DNA of 64,000 nt from Escallonia rubra (GCA_033065855.1 JAVXUO010002285.1:186001-250000), one strand, 5' to 3'; positions 10,565 through 22,419 are shown, numbered from the stretch's first letter. A program made the numbers and translations. The notes: generated by a model not told the origin, from the letters alone.

Positions 10565-11915
10565 AACGAGGCTTTTCCGCCATGCTTTAACGTATGACCG
10601 GGGTTCACGCCCATACAAGCAGGGCATGCTAGCTTCCCACGTGTGCTCCAGCCACACGTCATTCCCAATGCGGGGAAATCATGTATAGTCCACATCAAAG
10701 CAACCCTCATCTGGAAATTATGTTTAAGGGATCCATCATATGTTTCGACTCCATGATTCCATAACTGTTTTAACTCATCAATCAACGGCCTTAAATACAC
10801 ATATATGTCTTTGCCGGGACTCTTTGGCCCCGGAATAAGCAACGACAAGAACATGTACGGCTTCTTCATGCACATGCTTGGTGGAAGGTTGTACGGGACA
10901 ATAATAGCAGGCCAACAAGAGTAAGGCGTGGTAGACTGACCGAAAGGGTTGAACCCATCGGTTGCCAGACCAAGTCTAACATTCTGAACTTCCTAAGCAA
11001 AGACTGGATGCCTGCGGTCAAACTTCTTCCACGCCTCTCCATTAGCTGGGTGTGTCAGCACATCGGCATCGTTGCTACGAGTCTCACGGTGAGCCCTCAT
11101 ATGTTCAGTCGTATTGGAGGAATAGTACATTCTCTGAAGCCGTGGTGTGACCGGGAAATATCGCAATATCTTCCATGCAATGTTTTTTTTCTTCCCTTTG
11201 TCCGATTTGTACCTTGAATGATCACATAGTGGACACCGTGCAAATCCTTATTCTCTTTCCAGAATAATACACAATCGTTATTGCGCGCATATATCCGCTC
11301 ATAGCTCAACCCAAGTTTCCTCATCATCTTCTTCACGTCATAGTACGACGGCGGTAGCTTTTCACTTTCGGGCAGAATTTTTTTTATTAAGGTAACAAAC
11401 TCGTTAAAACCTTTCTCACTCAGCTCGTGGTCTGATTTCAACTGTAATAACCTACTAACAGCAGACAGCCGTGTGTGTTTCGGAGCTCCATCCCACAGCG
11501 GCTCTTCCGCAGCTCTCAACAACTCATAAAATTGATGAGCCCCCTCGTTCGGCGGTTGTGGATTGTCGTTACCCCAGTCAACATTAGCATGCCCAGCATC
11601 CATAATCATATCTCGGTAATCATATCGTGCCTGCTCCCTAACTTCAGTTTGACTAGCCGGGTTGGACGACAATACTATCGTTTCCCCGTGTTGCGTCCAC
11701 TTTGTGTATCCACCCATAAAACCGTACCGACGAAGATGCCATTTTACTTCAATTCTTTTTCTCCAGTGCAATAACTCACATCTACCGCACGGACACCTTA
11801 TCTTATCAAGGTCAACATGTGCAGGATGCGCATAAGCGAAGTTGAGAAATTCGTCAACGCGACACTCAAAATCTTCAGCATTCTTCCTTTTCATCCAACT
11901 TCGATCGACCGACAT
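10565..11915 (-). pseudogene. CACTA-1 TNP2 transposase, N-terminal part
   Basis: The ORF at 11915-11097 begins MSVDRSWMKRKNAEDF, followed by FAYAHPAHVDLDKIRCPCGR and W.LRRYGFMGGYTKWTQHGE. This is the transposase-associated domain found at the N-terminus of TNP2 proteins. After a degenerate stretch with an in-frame TAG (near 11000) comes the Transposase_21 core: ATDGFNPFG, WP..I.PYNLPPSMCMKKPY, LLIPGPKSPGKDIYVYLRPL and ALGMTCGWSTRGKLACPACM. The rest of the domain lies beyond hAT-1, at 6342 and below. The start at 11915 fits the family's usual N-terminus. The hAT-1 insertion and several stops make it a pseudogene. Confidence 0.9.
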
Positions 11916-12175
11916 GACGACTGAATTATCGTACTGTATACCACCTTCAATTATGACCAGTCATTAGGCATTGTCGATGTAAATATGAATGCATGAATGT
12001 TACAAGATGTCTATATATTTCCATTTCCCATCCACTCTCTAACAGGTAGTGGTCCTATCCCATTCAGAAAAGCACATGTTTATAAAATAGTGAATAACTC
12101 ATGCTTAGTCCCATATCTGCGAAAAATTCGGCAACACCTCCCCGCATTCCTCCAAGTACACGACATCGATTAGGA

Positions 12176-12226
12176 GTTCTAACATTCATCTAACCTTGCC
12201 TTACAAGGTTTGACGGATGTTAGAAC
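12176..12226. repeat. Short hairpin (22-bp arms, 7-nt loop)
   Basis: Left arm 12176-12197 starts GTTCTAACAT; right arm 12205-12226 ends ATGTTAGAAC. Nineteen of 22 positions pair around a 7-nt loop. It lies about 260 bp upstream of the TNP2 start. It could be a tiny foldback element or a small-RNA source; nothing further supports either. Confidence 0.6.
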
Positions 12227-12590
12227 ACCAGATCTGTATGCACCCGGAGAAACACACGAGAACGTGTATCAAATATCCACGACATAGAACACAAAGCATG
12301 AGTCAAAACACTGTTTTATAAACAATTAGCTTTTCCAAATTGTCCAAACTGGACATCCAAAGGCTCATTACAAAGCATTAAATAGAATTCATCCACATTA
12401 AATAGAATTCGTTGGCAACGAGTTGAACCATCTCGTTGCCAATGGACTTCTCAAAACAACAACTAAAATAAAGAAGACAGGGTTTGTAAACAACGAGTAA
12501 TTGAACCATCTCTGGGCAATATGGAGTAATTATGGGATGTACAAGGGCTAATTAGGGCTAACTGGGTTATTAGGGTTAATTACGAGTATT

Positions 12591-13075
12591 AATTATAGCT
12601 AATTAGGGTTGATTAGGATTAATTAGGGTTATTTAGTCCTAATTAGGGTTTAATTGTGCCGAGTAGTGCTGATTAGTCATAATTAGGGCTAATTAGGCTT
12701 AATTGAGTTATATTAGGGCAAATTATTGTTAATGAGGGCTAGTTTTGGATAATTATAGCTAATTAGGGTTGATTAGGACTAATTAGGGTTATTTAGTCCT
12801 AATTAGGGTTTAATTGTGCCGAGTAGTGCTGATTAGTCCTAAATAGGGCTAATTAGGCTTAATTGAGTTATGTTAGGAGTAATTAATGTTAATGAGGGCT
12901 AGTATCGGATAATTATAGCTAATTAGGGTTGATTAGGACTAATTAGGGTTATTTAGTCCTAATTAGGGTTTAATTATGCCGAGTAGTGTTGATTAGTCCT
13001 AATTAGCGCTAATTACGTTAATTGGGTTATGTTAGTACAAATTACGACTAATTAGGCTAACTATAATCAATATGC
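12591..13075. repeat. 160-bp tandem repeat, about three units, rich in AATTAGGG
   Basis: Units begin AATTATAGCTAATTAGGG at 12591, 12751 and 12911, an exact 160-bp spacing. Each unit is built from short AATTAGGG(T/C)T motifs. Divergent copies of the short motif extend from about 12540 to 13240. There is no coding potential. Confidence 0.9.
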
Positions 13076-13312
13076 GGGAAATTGGGTTCATTTGGGCTAA
13101 TTTGGGGTAATTACAGCTAATTAGATTTTCATTAGGTTCTTAGGGTTAATTAAAACTAATTAGGCTCGTTAGAGCTAATTAGAGTTAATTGATTTATTAA
13201 AATATTATTAATCAGGACTAATTAGGGCTAATTATAGCCAGTGCTGGAGCCACGATGAAATTCTAGGAGGTGCATGCTAAAAATGTCGCATTAACCTAAT
13301 TAACCTAAATTC

Positions 13313-13520
13313 AATTCACAGTCAACAATCTCAATTCTGACACCTCGTATAGGGTGTCGATATGGTGTCAGATACGTGTCTGACACCTCCGGAGGTGCGT
13401 GTCGGACACACACGGACACGTGTCCGACGCCTCCGGACTCGTGTCCGACACGCACCTCCGGACACATCGACATACGTTGATTTATTTTTTTAATGACGGA
13501 CACCGTCGATCAGACGTGGT
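13313..13520. repeat. Self-complementary GTGTC/GACAC repeat cluster
   Basis: Repeated GTGTCNGACAC and CTCCGGA motifs in alternating orientation give several overlapping palindromes in about 200 bp. The ORFs here are composition artefacts. Confidence 0.6.
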
Positions 13521-13549
13521 GTCCGTTCCTGCGCTAACTAACAGGTATC

Positions 13550-13870
13550 TCAATCCAATTGGATCCCATCCTCCGTTAACAATCTCAAATCTCAAATGCT
13601 CAATGCAATAAATATTAACAAAAATCACACATTCAATCCAATTGGGTCCCATCCTCCGTCAATAATCTCAATATCTAAAATGCTCAATGCACAATTAACA
13701 ATCTAAAATCATCAATTAACAACCTAAAATCATCAATTAATAATCGCAATTACTTCAAATGCACGACTAATAACCTAAAATCATCGATCAATAATCACAA
13801 TTCTCAAATGCACAATTAACAACCTAAAATTATCAAACAAATGATCAAAGTTCAAATGGGAAAAAATTGT
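13550..13870. repeat. AT-rich degenerate tandem repeats
   Basis: CAATCCAATTGG followed by a shared stretch occurs at 13553 and 13635. Then a run of imperfect AACCTAAAATCATCAATTAA units continues to about 13850. Confidence 0.7.
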
Positions 13871-13904
13871 TCAAAATGCACATATCCGATGCGCTTGAAT
13901 TATT

Positions 13905-14335
13905 TCAATTTAGGGTTCGATTGTATCAGGGCAATCAATTTAGGGTTCAATTAGTTTAATTTAGGGTTCGATTCGATTAGGGCATTCAATTTAGGATTTA
14001 ATTATGGTTCAATTACTTCAATCTATGGTTCAATTAGGGGGTTCTATTAGCTCAATTTAGGGTTCGGTTGATTTGGGGCATTCAATTTAGGGTTCAATTA
14101 GTTCAATTTAGGGTTCGGTTGGATTAGGGCATTCAATTTAGGGTTCAATTAGGGGTTCAATTAGTTTAATTTAGGGTTCGATTCGATTAGGGCATTCAAT
14201 TTAGGGTTTAATTAGGGTTCAATTACTTGAATTTAGGGTTCAATTAGGGGGTTCTATTGATTCAATTTAGGGTTCGGTTGATTTGTGGCATTCAATTTAG
14301 GGTTCAATTATGGGGTTCAATTATTTCAATTTAGG
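13905..14335. repeat. TTTAGGG-containing minisatellite
   Basis: Many copies of CAATTTAGGGTTCAATTAG and variants (TTCGATT, TTCGGTT, GGGGTTC) lie in head-to-tail order. Each contains TTTAGGG, the common plant telomere repeat, but the spacing is not telomeric, so this is an interstitial minisatellite rather than a telomere remnant. Confidence 0.85.
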
Positions 14336-14339
14336 TGTC

Positions 14340-15440
14340 CCCACTATTCTTTGAATTTCATATTAGCAGTCTCTCTTGTAACTTGTCTAATCTAATCAAA
14401 TCAGGAAACCAAGAATCAGCCATGAACTGCTTACTCTATGGCAACCTAATTACCTAAAGCATCAGCCATTAATTGCTTACCCTATAGCAATGCTAAAAGC
14501 TGAAGTATAATAAAAGATATAGCTCATCATACAACCGTTAAAGAGCATTTCATGAACATACTTCTTCTATTTTATTTCATATTTTCAACACTCGCAGGTA
14601 TCTCAATTCAAGTTCAGTATCATTGAATGGAAATTCAAACTACAAAGTAGTTCAATTGCAGGATTTGGCTACTATAAAAATTGAACTAAATATGCACATC
14701 TCGATATTTCTAACAAGAAAAAATATTCTGAACCTACATTCATTTAAGAAAAATTGACCTACATTCGACATAAAAAAAAGATGTATATCATAAAACCAAA
14801 ACTCCTTTAGACCAGTACAATCGGAATATCAACATAAATTGCCGCAGAACTTCAAGAAATTGAAGCAAGTAGAAGTAAGGATAAGCTTAAGCAGACCTGA
14901 ATGAAGTAGAGATCTGGCCTTTAGAACAAATGAGGTGGAACCAAGTTCAAATCAGAGCTTTGCCTGCAGAATTTAAGCAAAACCCAGTTGAGATTAAATG
15001 CAACTTGTTAAGGACATTGAAAGCAAAAGCCATTCAAATTCAAGCTACACTGGAGCCAGATCTTCTTGTCAAACAAAAGCGGAAACCCTAACACCTACAA
15101 TTAGGACACGTGCATCAATGTTACAATGTGTGCTATGTGAGCAGTGGGACTGTACCTGCTTGCTGCTAAGATCGGACAGGCTGACCAACAAGTCAACAAC
15201 ACCGATTCCGGCCGTCACTAATAGTTGTTCGATTATATATGAAAGAAAATAGTGTCGTGAGGGTCACCGGAGGTGGCGCGGCTTCGAGGGGAGGACAGGT
15301 TGTCGCCGGAGGTGGCGCGGTGTCGAGGGGATGATGATGGTGTCGCCGGACGTGTGCCTCGCCGTAGAGGTGGTCGTCGTAGGTGAGAACGTCGGTGGGT
15401 GAAGATAAGAGACAGAGAGAGAAACGGGATAAAGAAAACA
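14340..15440. other. CACTA-1 interior without recognisable gene
   Basis: AT-rich sequence, becoming GC-rich at about 15240-15400 with repeated GTCGCCGGA and GGTGGCGCGG motifs. The ORFs at 15193-15599 (minus) look like low-complexity translations. No domain is seen. Confidence 0.5.
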
Positions 15441-15454
15441 AATCTGATATGTTT

Positions 15455-15800
15455 TAAGGCGGACTTTTAGCGACAGAAAGGTACTGTCGCTAAAAGTCCG
15501 TATGTAAAAGTCTTTTTTAACACTTTTATCGACGTAATTTCTAGCGACAGTACCATTCCGTCGCTTAATTTTTTTTTTTAAAAAACCATAAAAAATCATA
15601 AAATTCTCTAAAAAAATTTAGCGACGGTTTAGTCCGTCGTTAAAAGTCTGTCGGTAATAGTCCCTCGGCATAACATTTTACCGACGGAATGGTCCGTCGC
15701 TAAAAGTTTTTAATGACGGACTTTTACCGACGGTGAAACCCGTCGCTGAAAGCTCTTTTAGTGACAAAATTTCTTCGGTCACTAAAAGTCCGTCGCAAAA
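15455..15800. repeat. First block of CACTA subterminal repeats, terminus missing
   Basis: Repeated TTTAGCGACGG and its inverse CCGTCGCTAAAA in both orientations. The block ends CGTCGCAAAAGCCTTCTTTT, which parallels the sequence just inside the true terminus at 17108-17130, but the final CTTGTAGTG is absent here. It looks like a truncated or internal copy of a CACTA end. Confidence 0.75.
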
Positions 15801-16021
15801 GCCTTCTTTTCGAAGTCTTCCTAATACCCATGGGAACTGCTAATGCCATCCTTGTCTATGCTTCATAGGTTCTCACAAGTGTTCACCTTCTGCTTCTAGT
15901 AAGCCTCAAACAAACAAACACTGCCATCAAGATTATGTAAGAAAATCGGAGTGAGCAGGCAAAATTTTGAACAAATCAGCAACATACTCTAGAAAAGATA
16001 AGGATCAAGAGCCTAAACTAC

Positions 16022-16219
16022 TTACTTCTTCCTAAGAACTAATCTCTCAGGCATAACTGAGAACCCACAAAAGCTATTTCTGCTCCATGAAAAACTCAGG
16101 AATGAGCATCCAGACAGTATGGATGTTAATTCCAGTTTACCACCATCTAAACTTGAATATAAATAATAAAGTCCGAAGGTCACGAGATACGAAGTATCAA
16201 GGCCTCCAAGGCTTTGCAT
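16022..16219 (-). other. Orphan exon-like ORF inside CACTA-1
   Basis: A 65-residue minus-strand frame (MQSLGGLDTSYLVTFG...) has mixed composition that reads like real protein rather than low-complexity sequence. I do not recognise it. It may be a captured host exon carried between the two subterminal-repeat blocks, or chance. Confidence 0.25.
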
Positions 16220-16811
16220 TTAAACTTCCCTGATGTTTTGTTGATTTGTTCCCCAATTAGCTCACAGACTAAATGCATTAGATAGGCCTATAATCCGAAA
16301 GATCTAAACGAGAAGAATATACATATTGCTCGTCTTCATCATGATCGTCAACAACATCAAGCATCACAATCATACTGCCGGTCAAAAATCGCATAAATAA
16401 TAGTGACATAACATTCATTTCAAAAGATTAATTTCACTAATCGAAAAGCAAAAGGATATATCATGGAGATAAACACGAAGAAAGCATTAAAATCTATACT
16501 CGGGTCTGTTCACAATAGCAGTGTAGTATATGTGTGATGCAACGTCTGATTGGTGGGAGGCTGACGGGTAATTATTGTCGGTGGCAGCGGAGTGCGGCGG
16601 TGTTGGTGGCGCGTCGGCAGTGGAGGTGGATATGTTGGTCACGCGGCGTCGGGGGGAGGATGAGGTGTCATCGACGGTGGGGCACAGTGGAGATGAGAAT
16701 AACAGTGAGAACGGGGCAGTGGAGGTGGGGCACCGTGGGATCGCCGGCGGTGAGAACTCAGAATATTCGAAGAGAGAAACAGGGAGAGAGAAAACCAGAT
16801 CTAGGGGATTT

Positions 16812-17139
16812 ATTAAAGACTTTTAGTGACGGAAAGACGCCGTCGCTAAAAATCTGTCGGCGAAGGTCGAACTTTTAGCGACGGAGTTATTTTGTCGCAA
16901 AAATATATTTATTAAACCCTTGGAAATAAAAAAAAAATTGAAAAAGTTTTAGCGACGGAAGTTCCGTCGCTAAAAGACCGCCGGCAAAATTCCGTCGCCA
17001 AAAACTTTTTACGACGTCTGATTTCGACGCAACGATGGAACTTTTACCGACGGGGATTTCCGTCGATGAAAGGTTAATTAGCGACGGAAACTATTCCGTC
17101 GCTAAAAATCCGTCGCAAAAGGCCTATTTTCTTGTAGTG
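16812..17139. repeat. CACTA-1 right subterminal repeats and terminus
   Basis: TTTAGCGACGG repeats in both orientations lead to the terminus ATTTTCTTGTAGTG (17126-17139). The same repeat family lies in both ends of CACTA-2, so the two elements are relatives. Such arrays are the usual binding sites of the CACTA accessory protein. Confidence 0.9.
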
Positions 17140-18020
17140 TTGCGTCTCTTGATTATGGCTTCCTCTTGATCATTTTAATTTACTTTTTTCTTCTTATGTT
17201 TGGTTACTGGGAAAGTGCATGAAGGGGAAAAACATGAGTTTGTTCTTCATAGTTTCTGGGTATTCTGTGTTTCATTATTGAAGTTGATTAGTTGTTTTAG
17301 GATAAATTTATTAGAAATAGATAATTTTTACGGGGTTTGATGTGTAATTGCAATTTTCATGCCTTTCTTTTTCGAAAGATTACTTATTATCGTAAGGTCA
17401 TATATGAATTTTGTCTGCAGATTTATATTGCTTACTTTTGTGTTTAGAAGCATGTATTAGGTGCCTGGAGCATGTGGGACGGGTTCATCTGTTGAAACTA
17501 TTGGTGCTCTGCTACCCCCAAAGGAAATGTAGTCTATTTAGGAATTCAGGAAATGTCTTTTGCAGAACGCCCAGGTCCTTGAGATCCTATGTTGATGATG
17601 CGCAACAGGTACAATATTGCTATATCATATTAGAAATGCTTAATTAGTGTTACTGTATTGAGTTGTATGAATGAACATGGGAAGATATGATACACATTTT
17701 TTGCTGTATAATATAGGCACTGAATACAAGTTCTGGTGGTTGATGTGTAGAAGCACCCTTACAACAGATGTAGCCACGATTATTTTTTGCAAATATCATC
17801 TCCTTTTTGGCTACCTTAGATTGCGTAACTAGCATCAGGCAGATACATTAACAAAAAAAACATGCACGTATTATGCAATCATGTTGAACTTGTGCATGCT
17901 TAAACTACCAGGACACATGATCCTGTTGGATAACGGTGTTTCAATATACATGTGCATATTTGTATGAGATAGATCCCAAGTTTCCACAGATTTTGGTTTC
18001 AAACTGTAATACATGCCAGA

Positions 18021-18255
18021 GACAATATATGCAATGACACATTGGTAATTAGTGACTTGGAGACATATGTAGTAACACATCACAGCAGAAAGTGACAGAA
18101 ACTATACACCATGCCACTAACATATAAACAATTAGCTTCAATATTCTTTAATTAGCATTTTTCAGCCTTCTTTGCTGCCACCGCCACTAGCCTTCTTCTT
18201 CCTACCTAGACAACATATGGAATGACATTGGTCATTAGTGACTTGGAGATATGTG
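18021..18255. repeat. Local duplication of a 50-bp segment
   Basis: The stretch around GGTAATTAGTGACTTGGAGA at 18021-18075 recurs in diverged form at 18207-18260 (GGTCATTAGTGACTTGGAGA). Confidence 0.7.
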
Positions 18256-19349
18256 CAGTTTCTTCTAAGCCCAATTCCTGTCATCTTGTAGTGATATTTT
18301 GTGGTAAAAACGAGAATTGAGAAAGCTGGATAGAATTATGCAGAGTAACACAATCTTCATCTTGTTATCATCCCCCCCCTGTATTGTTATACGGCCATTC
18401 ATTATGTGTGAGGTGCCTTCAGGCGTCAACAATTCAATAGCCGTAATCACTGGTATGTGTAGTGGATCATTACTTGGGGGTAATCATGATTAACACTACA
18501 TCATGTAAATAAATTCTAGAAAGAATGTGTATACTCTAATTGTACAATCGTTTTGTACTCTACCAAATTCAGAACTTTATTTTAGACAAGGTTTCCTAGA
18601 CAATCAATGAGTTTTGCTCTAACTGATAATGCTTTCATTCTATGTATTACCGCGGTTGCTGGTACTTTCACTTCTTTTATTGAATATCATAATTTCCCAA
18701 TAATGTGTGACCTAATCAATATATGTTTTCCTATTTCACCAACTGTGTAAAAATACTCCGAATTCTATCAGCATTATGCTACCACGTGTCAATTTAGAAT
18801 TCAGCTTTACTCTTTTCACTTCTCACCAATTTCTGTTGTCACCCCCTTCCATTATTCCATTATGTAAAGGAACTTCCTCATGTTAGTTGATAGAGAAGCA
18901 GCTGGATGAGGATTTAACATCAAACAATCAACAAAATAGGTATTTACTGCCCTCATTTACTAAGTATATATACTGAAAACTTGCAATCTCTGCTCTGATT
19001 ATTTCTCACCAGTTTACTTCTAAAGTACTTGTATAATGCTTTATTGATTTCATTGACTCAGTAACGTTTATTGTGTTCTGCCGCTGCTCTTGGCTTTCTA
19101 TTGCCTTGCTCATACATTTTGAATAGTTATCATGTACCAGTAATTGCAAGGGAAAAGTTGGCATATGTTAGATCCCTACTAAATCTTCTCAAAAGTTCTG
19201 TACTGTGGGGTATGGTTTGATTTTCGTCCAGGTTTTCTTGGGTATGATAGTTTGGATTTGGTTTCATTTTTTAGATTGTAATTAGGTTTGGATTTTGACT
19301 AGCCAAAAAAAATTGGAAAACGACGTTGTGTTTTTGTGATGTTGACTGG

Positions 19350-19403
19350 TGGCAAGAGGTGTTATAATGTTAATGGTGGCAAGAGGTGTTATAATGTTAA
19401 TGG
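19350..19403. repeat. 27-bp tandem duplication
   Basis: GGTGGCAAGAGGTGTTATAA followed by TGTTAAT occurs twice in perfect tandem. Confidence 0.9.
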
Positions 19404-19888
19404 TGGATAATGGTGGTTGTATGAAGCGAGTATGGTGGTGTTGGGTTGTTCAGACGTAGGGAATGTGAGGGTGTCTTCTATTTGAGTATGGTGGTTATGC
19501 ATTGCATTTAGAATTACAACATCTACTGGAATCGCACAAGCAAGTAGTGCCATGTTCCTTTGGTGATCACAAAATGTAGGTTTCTACTCATTCATCACAA
19601 TTGTGACAATGTTAGAAACAAATAGATTATAGTTTTCCACGGTTCATATGGTTGCTTATTTGTACAAATATGTTTGCTACCATAATTGTATGTTCTACAT
19701 GTCATATTATTCTTTAGAATCTTGTATCTGACAACAAGATATATATATGTACGAAGTTATTGAGAGGGTCTGTATGGAATCGAGTAGTAATAGCAGAAGA
19801 AGCGACAAATTCCAACATACATGATTAATCAATCAGAGTTCACACATCCATGTTGGCACTGACAAAATGGAAGAAACAACATAACCAT

Positions 19889-19990
19889 CTATCTTATTTC
19901 CAAATGAATGGCCATTTTACCAACTGGAGTTGAGTATGCATAAGCGGCAAGATCATATACCTCACTTTCAAATCCACATTCAATCTTTAC
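19889..19990 (-). pseudogene. Orphan terminal exon, unknown gene
   Basis: On the minus strand a TTTGTGCAG acceptor is followed by exactly 102 bp ending in TAG, encoding VKIECGFESEVYDLAAYAYS and a short tail ending HLEIR. The acceptor, frame and balanced composition suggest a captured last exon. I do not recognise the family. Another minus-strand frame at 20348-20545 may be an upstream exon of the same source gene. Confidence 0.4.
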
Positions 19991-20347
19991 CTGCACAAAC
20001 GTATAATCAATAATGTAGAACTTTAATTTGCTAAACTTTAAAAAGGTGCTTGGGAGAGTTTGACTGGATCGCCTGCCATTCAAACATATTTTCATCTAGC
20101 ATCATCCGGACATTGTTGTTTTGGGTTAAACTTTGCGTTACCATATGCAAATGTCAAGAATTTAGAAAAAGAAGATTGCAACTATCAACTATCTTCTTGC
20201 TAAAAGGAATTTAAGGATGGTTATGCCATGATGCTTTTAAAGTCTATAAGCACAATACTATTTTTTGATGAGCATGAAACTAAAAGCAACTACTGGGAAC
20301 ATACTACTTTTTTTCTGCAAAATGTCATTTTTCATACACCTAGAGAC

Positions 20348-20545
20348 CTACATCGCTTCACTTTTGTGTATACTCCAATACCATGATGCAACAAGTTCGC
20401 TTATGCTCTTGATATCGCCTAATTGGTTCACATTTAACTGGAGAATTATGAAATTCACTACCAAAGGTGCAAGCATACAATAGTGGCGAACTGGCGTTAC
20501 TGTTTGAAATGGTATCCATGTGATACATGATTTTAACTTAACCAT
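20348..20545 (-). other. Possible upstream orphan exon
   Basis: A minus-strand frame contains NQLGDIKSISELVASWYWS, protein-like in composition, upstream of the orphan terminal exon at 19889-19990. No domain is recognised and the splice borders are not certain. Confidence 0.25.
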
Positions 20546-21374
20546 ATTTGCTTCCGAAAACCATATTTGCTTGAAATAATGATTTTAAGTTACCCATATA
20601 ACAAACTTTCATCATCTATCAAACAATATGGACAACATTTTTCACTGGACTACCTCAACTGTACTATGACCTTAACGATTAGAAGCTCTCAACATATTAA
20701 TCTTCCGTTTTCAGTAAAACCAAAGAAGAGTTATTTCATTTTTATTTTCAGAGGGGAAGGTGGTGAATGGATTACCGCACTTTTAAGTTTCCACTATAAC
20801 GCATATCTCTCTAATTTCATTGTATTCGCATTGGAGAAGCTCCAATCAATTGGTTTTTTGCAGAAATTAAAGGTATGTAATTGAATTTGGCAAAATATGA
20901 GTTCTGAAATAAGGTAAGGAATTGAAGAGAACACTTGATGTTTCCATGGGGAATGATCTCCCCATTATCAAAGCTCTGATATAAGGAGTCTAAACCCCTT
21001 GCTATCTTCATTGCTATTGAAAGCTAAAGTTTCCATTGAAAATTTCTCATGCCCTCAATGTAGTCTGCACACATCCAAAAATTAGATGAGTTATGGAATA
21101 GATGATAACATTACATTCAAGTGGGCCAGACACGTCTGAAATTCAACATAAGGTACTTTACATGTCTTACACCCATGTTTTATTGCTTATGTGATTGGAA
21201 TTACAATGCTTAATGTTTTAGCTACAATATGTAGTGTACTGGCTTAAATGAGCAAGCTGACAAAATGCAACCCATATTCCACCTGCAAGCATGATATTTG
21301 TACAACTATTCCTCCAGACACGTCATGTGCAGAAGAACCAGCAACATGCCATGGCAGCCATGGCTGCTATGAAT

Positions 21375-21760
21375 CTTGAACAAGGACCTTTAATTTGATG
21401 AGTTTTGCAAATTATGTTGGTTCAACCTGGTTGGTGTGAAGGATAGCATGGCTTGTGATCTTTGGCTAGGGTCTGAGCAGAGAAAAATGAGAAAGGGTTG
21501 AATACTCTTAACAAGAAGTATATCAAATGGACTTTTATTGGAGTAGCCTGGCCTTACTTTGCAACTTTGAGTAGTGGCAGTGAGTTCCCATGACATGGTG
21601 GTGAGTTCAAAAATGGTGATGGTAGTTTGGTTTGTGGGCTTGAATCATTAATGATAGAATTTGACAAGAAAAAGAATTGGAAAAGTTCAGAAAGTATTGA
21701 TAGTAAAAAATCTGCCATATACTAGTAGTGATGCTGGCAATGTCATCGATTTGCTGACAT
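21375..21760 (+). repeat. Degenerate module shared with hAT-2
   Basis: Starts CTTGAACAAGGACCT and is similar over roughly 250-380 bp to 38077-38330 inside hAT-2, including GGTTGGTGTGAAGGAT and GTGATGGTAGTTT. In hAT-2 the same stretch is an open frame (MGFVEYSCSNLVGVKDGHGY); here it is frameshifted. Both copies probably come from one host gene or repeat. Confidence 0.65.
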
Positions 21761-22337
21761 TTGTAGCTTTAGGCGAGGGAAAATTTCCCAGTAGCATGTA
21801 GGACCTTCTTAAGGTAGGTCACATATTATATTTAATAAAATAGCAATTTAGAGCTAAAGATAGAATAAAAACTCATTAAGGTTAGATGCCTTGAGTCTGT
21901 AGTTCTTACCATCATGTTCAGCTTCTTGAACATATTTTCGTCGATTCTTACCTTCTGATATTAGCAGCTTAAAGCTTTAGTAGGAAACATTGGGATTGTA
22001 TTACTGCTAGATATCTGATCAAGGTGGCAATGGATCATTGGAATTTAACATTGGTGGAGTTATTTAGGTTGTAGTTGTTTTTAATTGAAAGGCGATATCA
22101 ACGATATGTAATTACAGAAGATATATTCCCAATAATATACATGTGATGTCATCTGATTTACGCTTAATCATGTTTTGAAATGTATTTAATGTTGTACTAT
22201 GACCTTCACCTTTGTGATTGTAGGTATGAGTGTCTGATGTTCAAACTTCTGTATGGGATTGAACGCGTTTGCTTATAGTGATATGCTGAAATTTGTTTAC
22301 ACTTACATGTTCTTTAAGTGTGAATTGTTCATGGTCA

Positions 22338-22419
22338 ACAGAAGCATCACGAGCTTAAGGTCAAGCACAAGAAGAACCCCTTCTCTTCGGCGAGAATCTG
22401 GTCACTGTTCTTGGAATGA
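22338..22419 (+). pseudogene. Orphan terminal exon-like segment, unknown gene
   Basis: After a GGTCAACAG acceptor-like site the plus strand reads KHHELKVKHKKNPFSSARIW, then SLFLE and a stop. Its GC content is higher than its surroundings, as expected for a captured coding exon. I do not recognise the source. Confidence 0.35.

Larger units (their letters stand above)
1..17139 (-). mobile_element. CACTA-1, large En/Spm-like DNA transposon, left end outside window
   Basis: The right end is the 14-bp terminus ATTTTCTTGTAGTG at 17126-17139. It is the exact reverse complement of the left end of a second CACTA element at 42134, and it is preceded by dense TTTAGCGACGG subterminal repeats. A TNP2-type transposase gene (minus strand, 11915 to 4040) and a second CACTA gene (3836 to about 3230) lie inside. 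The left terminus is not in the window, so length and target duplication cannot be checked. The element was interrupted by hAT-1 (6351-10556) and by LTR-A1 (53-3199). The transposase carries stop codons, so this copy looks dead. Assigning the whole stretch to one element is an inference from gene order and the terminus. Confidence 0.75.

Noticed and set aside
10289-10688. ORFs of 122-128 residues at the right end of hAT-1
   Set aside because: Also subterminal repeat translations, crossing the element border.
13905-14335. TTTAGGG repeats as a telomere or CRISPR-like array
   Set aside because: Repeats are irregular, without constant spacers, and flanked by transposon sequence; an interstitial minisatellite fits.
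21835-21865. Possible Helitron 5' end (TCACATATTATATTTAATAA)
   Set aside because: Preceded by G rather than A and lacking the usual TCT start; too weak to pair with the 3' end at 24126.
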